DNA from: Pagrus major
Lineage: Eukaryota; Chordata; Actinopteri; Spariformes; Sparidae
Length of the DNA stretch: 64,000 nucleotides
Reading direction: 5' to 3'
NCBI RefSeq assembly: GCF_040436345.1
Contig: NC_133236.1
Coordinates: 15,314,466-15,378,465 of the forward strand
Shown: in pieces, positions 61,293-64,000 of the stretch
Layout: every line of letters begins with the position of its first letter
How positions within the stretch are numbered: position 1 is the first letter of the stretch
The notes under the pieces: generated by a model
The model's database searches: none
Told to the model about the DNA's origin: nothing
The model's input: the letters and a program-made list of their open reading frames with translations, nothing else
Made by a program: the position numbers and the translations under genes

Positions 61293-63054
61293 TGTGCTGC
61301 GGCATCAGCTCTGCCCATTCAACCCCTTTCTCCAAGGGTTGAAATAAATCAACATGCTCTGCCATGAAAGTCAAAAATGGACGGCTGTTAGCGACACATC
61401 TCACGCCACATCAGGTGTCCGCTGTGAAGCCGCCAACGCACAACAACTCTCGCTCCCTCGCTCATTCACTCGCTCGCTTCTTCTTTTTCTTTTTCTTTTT
61501 CTTTTTAGGCGATCCTCACACTGCAGCAAAAAAAAAAAAAAAAAACATGGACGGGGCTCGTTCAGATGGCGCTGCTGCCTGCCACCCACTCGTGCCATGC
61601 TGACATTTGAGAGGAACTCAGAGCATTGAAAAGAAGAGGAAGGGGAGGTGGAAGAGGAGGCGGAGGACATTAAAGTTGGGGAATGGAGAAGAGGGAAAAG
61701 CAGGAAGCACAGTAGTTGCAATTTAGCCAAAGACAAGAAAGAGGGAGAAGCTATCATTAAATTAGAGAAGAAAAGCAAAGAGAGTGGGTGTGAAGTCTCC
61801 ACTGAAAATCATATTTTCACTTGTTTCTTCCTCTCCTCCTCCTCCGTCTGTTCTGTCTATCCGTTTCGCCCATTCTGCCTTCCTGATCACATCTACCTTG
61901 CAGATAGATTGGCTCTCAGGAAAAGCCCTCATCACAGGCCCAGACCTCAGCATCAGAGCAGGGGAACCTGAGTGGCTGACTCATCCAGCAGCAGCCGCAG
62001 CAGCAGGAGAGAAAGAAGGGAAAGAAGACGCTCTTTCTGTCCTGCATGCTTTCAGATTAACAAGGTAGCCAACCTGCAACAGTCACTCAGCTCAGGCAGT
62101 GACATGTACAGTATGACTCAGAGAAAAACACATCAACTCTCAAATACTATTCTGTGAGTGTACGTGGGTTTTATGTCTCCGCTGCTTCTCTGTCCGGCAC
62201 TGATTAACTCGGGAAGCAGACACCTAAGGAGTTACACACCAACTACCAACATCATTAGCAGCAGCAGGGGATAATGACCCGTTGAACAGATTTCGTGTGC
62301 TGCTGATGGCACTCGGCTCAGGGGGGTGTGTAATCACGACAACCATCCCGAGAGGATTTTTAGGATGAGCGGAAGAGGTGATGGAGGCTATCTGAGCTGC
62401 AAAACAAACACAAAAATATACACAGTTCTGTTCGGCTGAAAATCGGCACATTTAGACATTTTGGCTCAATCTCATTTTGATTTTTTAGACCTACACCTCG
62501 TTCTCTAGTGCCACCTTCCCCCCTAGGAATCAAGAATCACAAAGGGGAGTGGACAACCCTTCAAATCCCCCAGTTTTCATCAGTTTTCATCAGTGACATT
62601 TATGTAAACCGATGTAACTGGACATTTCCAATGCTTCCTTCAGCTGTGGTGATTTCTCATGTGTTACTGCCATCACGATGTCGAAGCATGGACGCTCACA
62701 ACTTCACCCTATCAATCAAGTCATCAAATAAAGAAGAAAACTACTACATTACCTGGCCACTAGCAATGACTTTATAGGCAAAGACCTCTGTTGGGAGGGC
62801 CATGTAGCCTTAGCACTTTGCCCTACCCCTCTGTCCAAACAAGAACAGGGACACCCAGGTGTGAAAGCACAAAATGGAGGGGTTGGGCTCAAAATGAAAA
62901 TGGCACCGCTTTAAAAAATCTAAAGGAGTTTTGTGACAGGTATCACTTTTAAGTTTAAATAAGATCAGAGGTGAGGAGTTTTGGTAAACATGAATGAGTT
63001 CAACATTTAGAGAATTCTTCGCCAAAAGTTGAATGAAATGACCGAGACCAGTCT

Positions 63055-63175
63055 CATGTCTGCACAGCAAATATAAAGCTACACGCAGCAGCCGGTTGCT
63101 TAGCTTAGCATAAAGATTTAAACAAGGGCAAACAGCTAGCCTAGTTTTATCATTCCTCTGAAAGCTGCCGAGTGG
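63055..63175. repeat. Interspersed fish repeat fragment
   Basis: Text such as CAGCAGCCGGTTGCTTAGCTT, AGCATAAAGATTTAAACAAG and AAACAGCTAGCCTAG matches a repeat I recognise as common in percomorph fish. A faint copy lies near 33360-33405. Confidence 0.5.
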
Positions 63176-63394
63176 CACACGAAGCCAGAAAAATTTGACT
63201 TCCTGGGTGTAAAATTACGTGGATCGTCTGCATAGTTTACACATTGTGCGGCCGATAGAGAGTAATTCAATCAAGATAATCCAAAATCAAACCAAAACAT
63301 ATTTAAATCTTCTATATCCAGATTTTTATTTGGTCCTCATCCAATACTGAGCACTCAGTCAGTACATCCACCTACACCTGATTCTATTCATCAA

Positions 63395-63621
63395 GATCCA
63401 TGCTTGCAAAAGCAATGTTAATTCAAGAAAGTGAGAAAAAAATTCTGGATCCGTCCCTTTATCCGGATTCACACAAAAAGATAATGGGGTCTATTCCGGG
63501 CTGAGACCTATCCTACATCCAAGTTTCATGGAAATCTGGTTGGTAGTTTTTGTGTAATCCTGCTGACAAACCAACCAACAAACGGACACGGGGGCAACAC
63601 ATAACCTCTATGGCGGAGGTA
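63395..63621 (-). repeat. Dispersed repeat family B, reverse copy
   Basis: It ends CCTCTATGGCGGAGGTA, the reverse complement of the TACCTCCGCC start of the copy at 51436. It contains GTAGTTTTTGTGTAATCCTG and TGACAAACCAACCAAC. Confidence 0.7.
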
Positions 63622-64000
63622 ATAAATACGCAAATAAAGTTTAGAGTTCAATAGAGCCAACCTCAAAGCCATAGGAGCACTAACATGCGCTCACACACGC
63701 CTACCAACACAGCACATCAAACACATGAACACTCTGTCCTACAAAAACAGCATCAGCCTCAAGACAGGAAAATCATGTTACGGTGCCAGTGAATCCATCT
63801 GAGAGCTGTCCTAACAAAACCACTGAGACATCGAGTTTCTTCCGACCCAGAATCCACACACTTACACCGAAACCTCTCACTCAATTAGAAACTCGAGAGT
63901 GGAAAGTTTCCCTGTGATTTACCGTGTTTAAACTCAGTGAATCTGAATTGCTTTAGCATTTAAATCTCTCTATAAAGTTAAGAGTAAAACAATTCTGCCT

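Larger units (their letters stand above)
56162..64000. other. Region 5' of the first visible begain exon
   Basis: By gene order this is begain intron or upstream sequence. It contains family B and C repeats, GT microsatellites, and a GA/CT-rich stretch with TTTTC and A-runs at 61480-61550. No exon with recognisable homology was found. Confidence 0.5.

Noticed and set aside
61000..61802. Minus-strand frames of 130 or more residues with HT-repeats or poly-F
   Set aside because: Created by the GT microsatellites and the TTTTC/A-run tract.
1..64000. tRNA, rRNA, CRISPR arrays or retroviral genes
   Set aside because: None was recognised; the only regularly spaced repeats are microsatellites and the 29-bp minisatellite, with no spacer structure or cas genes.

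Overview
This is eukaryotic DNA, almost certainly from a ray-finned (teleost) fish. It has split vertebrate genes with GT-AG introns, Tc1-type transposons, many short palindromic (MITE-like) repeats and abundant microsatellites. I suspect a percomorph from the compact introns and repeat types, but the sequence alone does not prove the clade. No bacterial, viral, CRISPR or operon features were seen.

Four protein-coding genes were assembled by hand from splice sites and reading-phase continuity. (1) RNGTT, the mRNA capping enzyme, lies on the minus strand from 22380 down to 5152. Eight exons encode the 5'-triphosphatase half, the acidic/basic linker and the start of the guanylyltransferase domain with its catalytic KADG lysine. 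The rest of the gene lies beyond the left edge. (2) A class I cytokine receptor of the gp130/IL-12Rb2/G-CSFR type lies on the minus strand, 36461 to 24327. It has 16 coding exons whose lengths sum to exactly 803 codons: signal peptide, Ig domain, cytokine-binding module with WSDWS, three further fibronectin III domains, a transmembrane segment, Box 1 and a short tail with a YxxQ motif. (3) RDH14, an NADP(H)-type short-chain retinol dehydrogenase, lies on the plus strand, 38798 to 41538, in two exons. (4) BEGAIN, a postsynaptic PSD-95-associated protein, lies on the minus strand from 56161 to 44997. Five exons are seen; the first coding exon was not found and is probably to the right.

Layout from left to right: RNGTT and the receptor are in tandem on the minus strand, about 1.9 kb apart. 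The receptor and RDH14 are divergent, about 2.3 kb apart. RDH14 and BEGAIN converge, about 3.5 kb apart. The genes do unrelated jobs (RNA capping, cytokine signalling, retinoid/aldehyde reduction, synaptic scaffolding). In human they map to different chromosomes, so the neighbourhood is a product of fish genome rearrangement and not a functional cluster.

The introns and spacers are rich in mobile DNA. The outstanding item is a 1609-bp Tc1-like transposon in RNGTT intron 4 with an uninterrupted 342-residue DD34E transposase, 80-bp inverted repeats that are nearly identical, and flanking TA. A decayed second Tc1 copy sits in RNGTT intron 1. Other items are a hammerhead-like palindrome, a 679-bp foldback element, a 29-bp minisatellite whose unit is itself palindromic, UG repeats placed at BEGAIN splice sites, a 24-nt microexon in the receptor, and a receptor stop codon lying inside a consensus splice donor.
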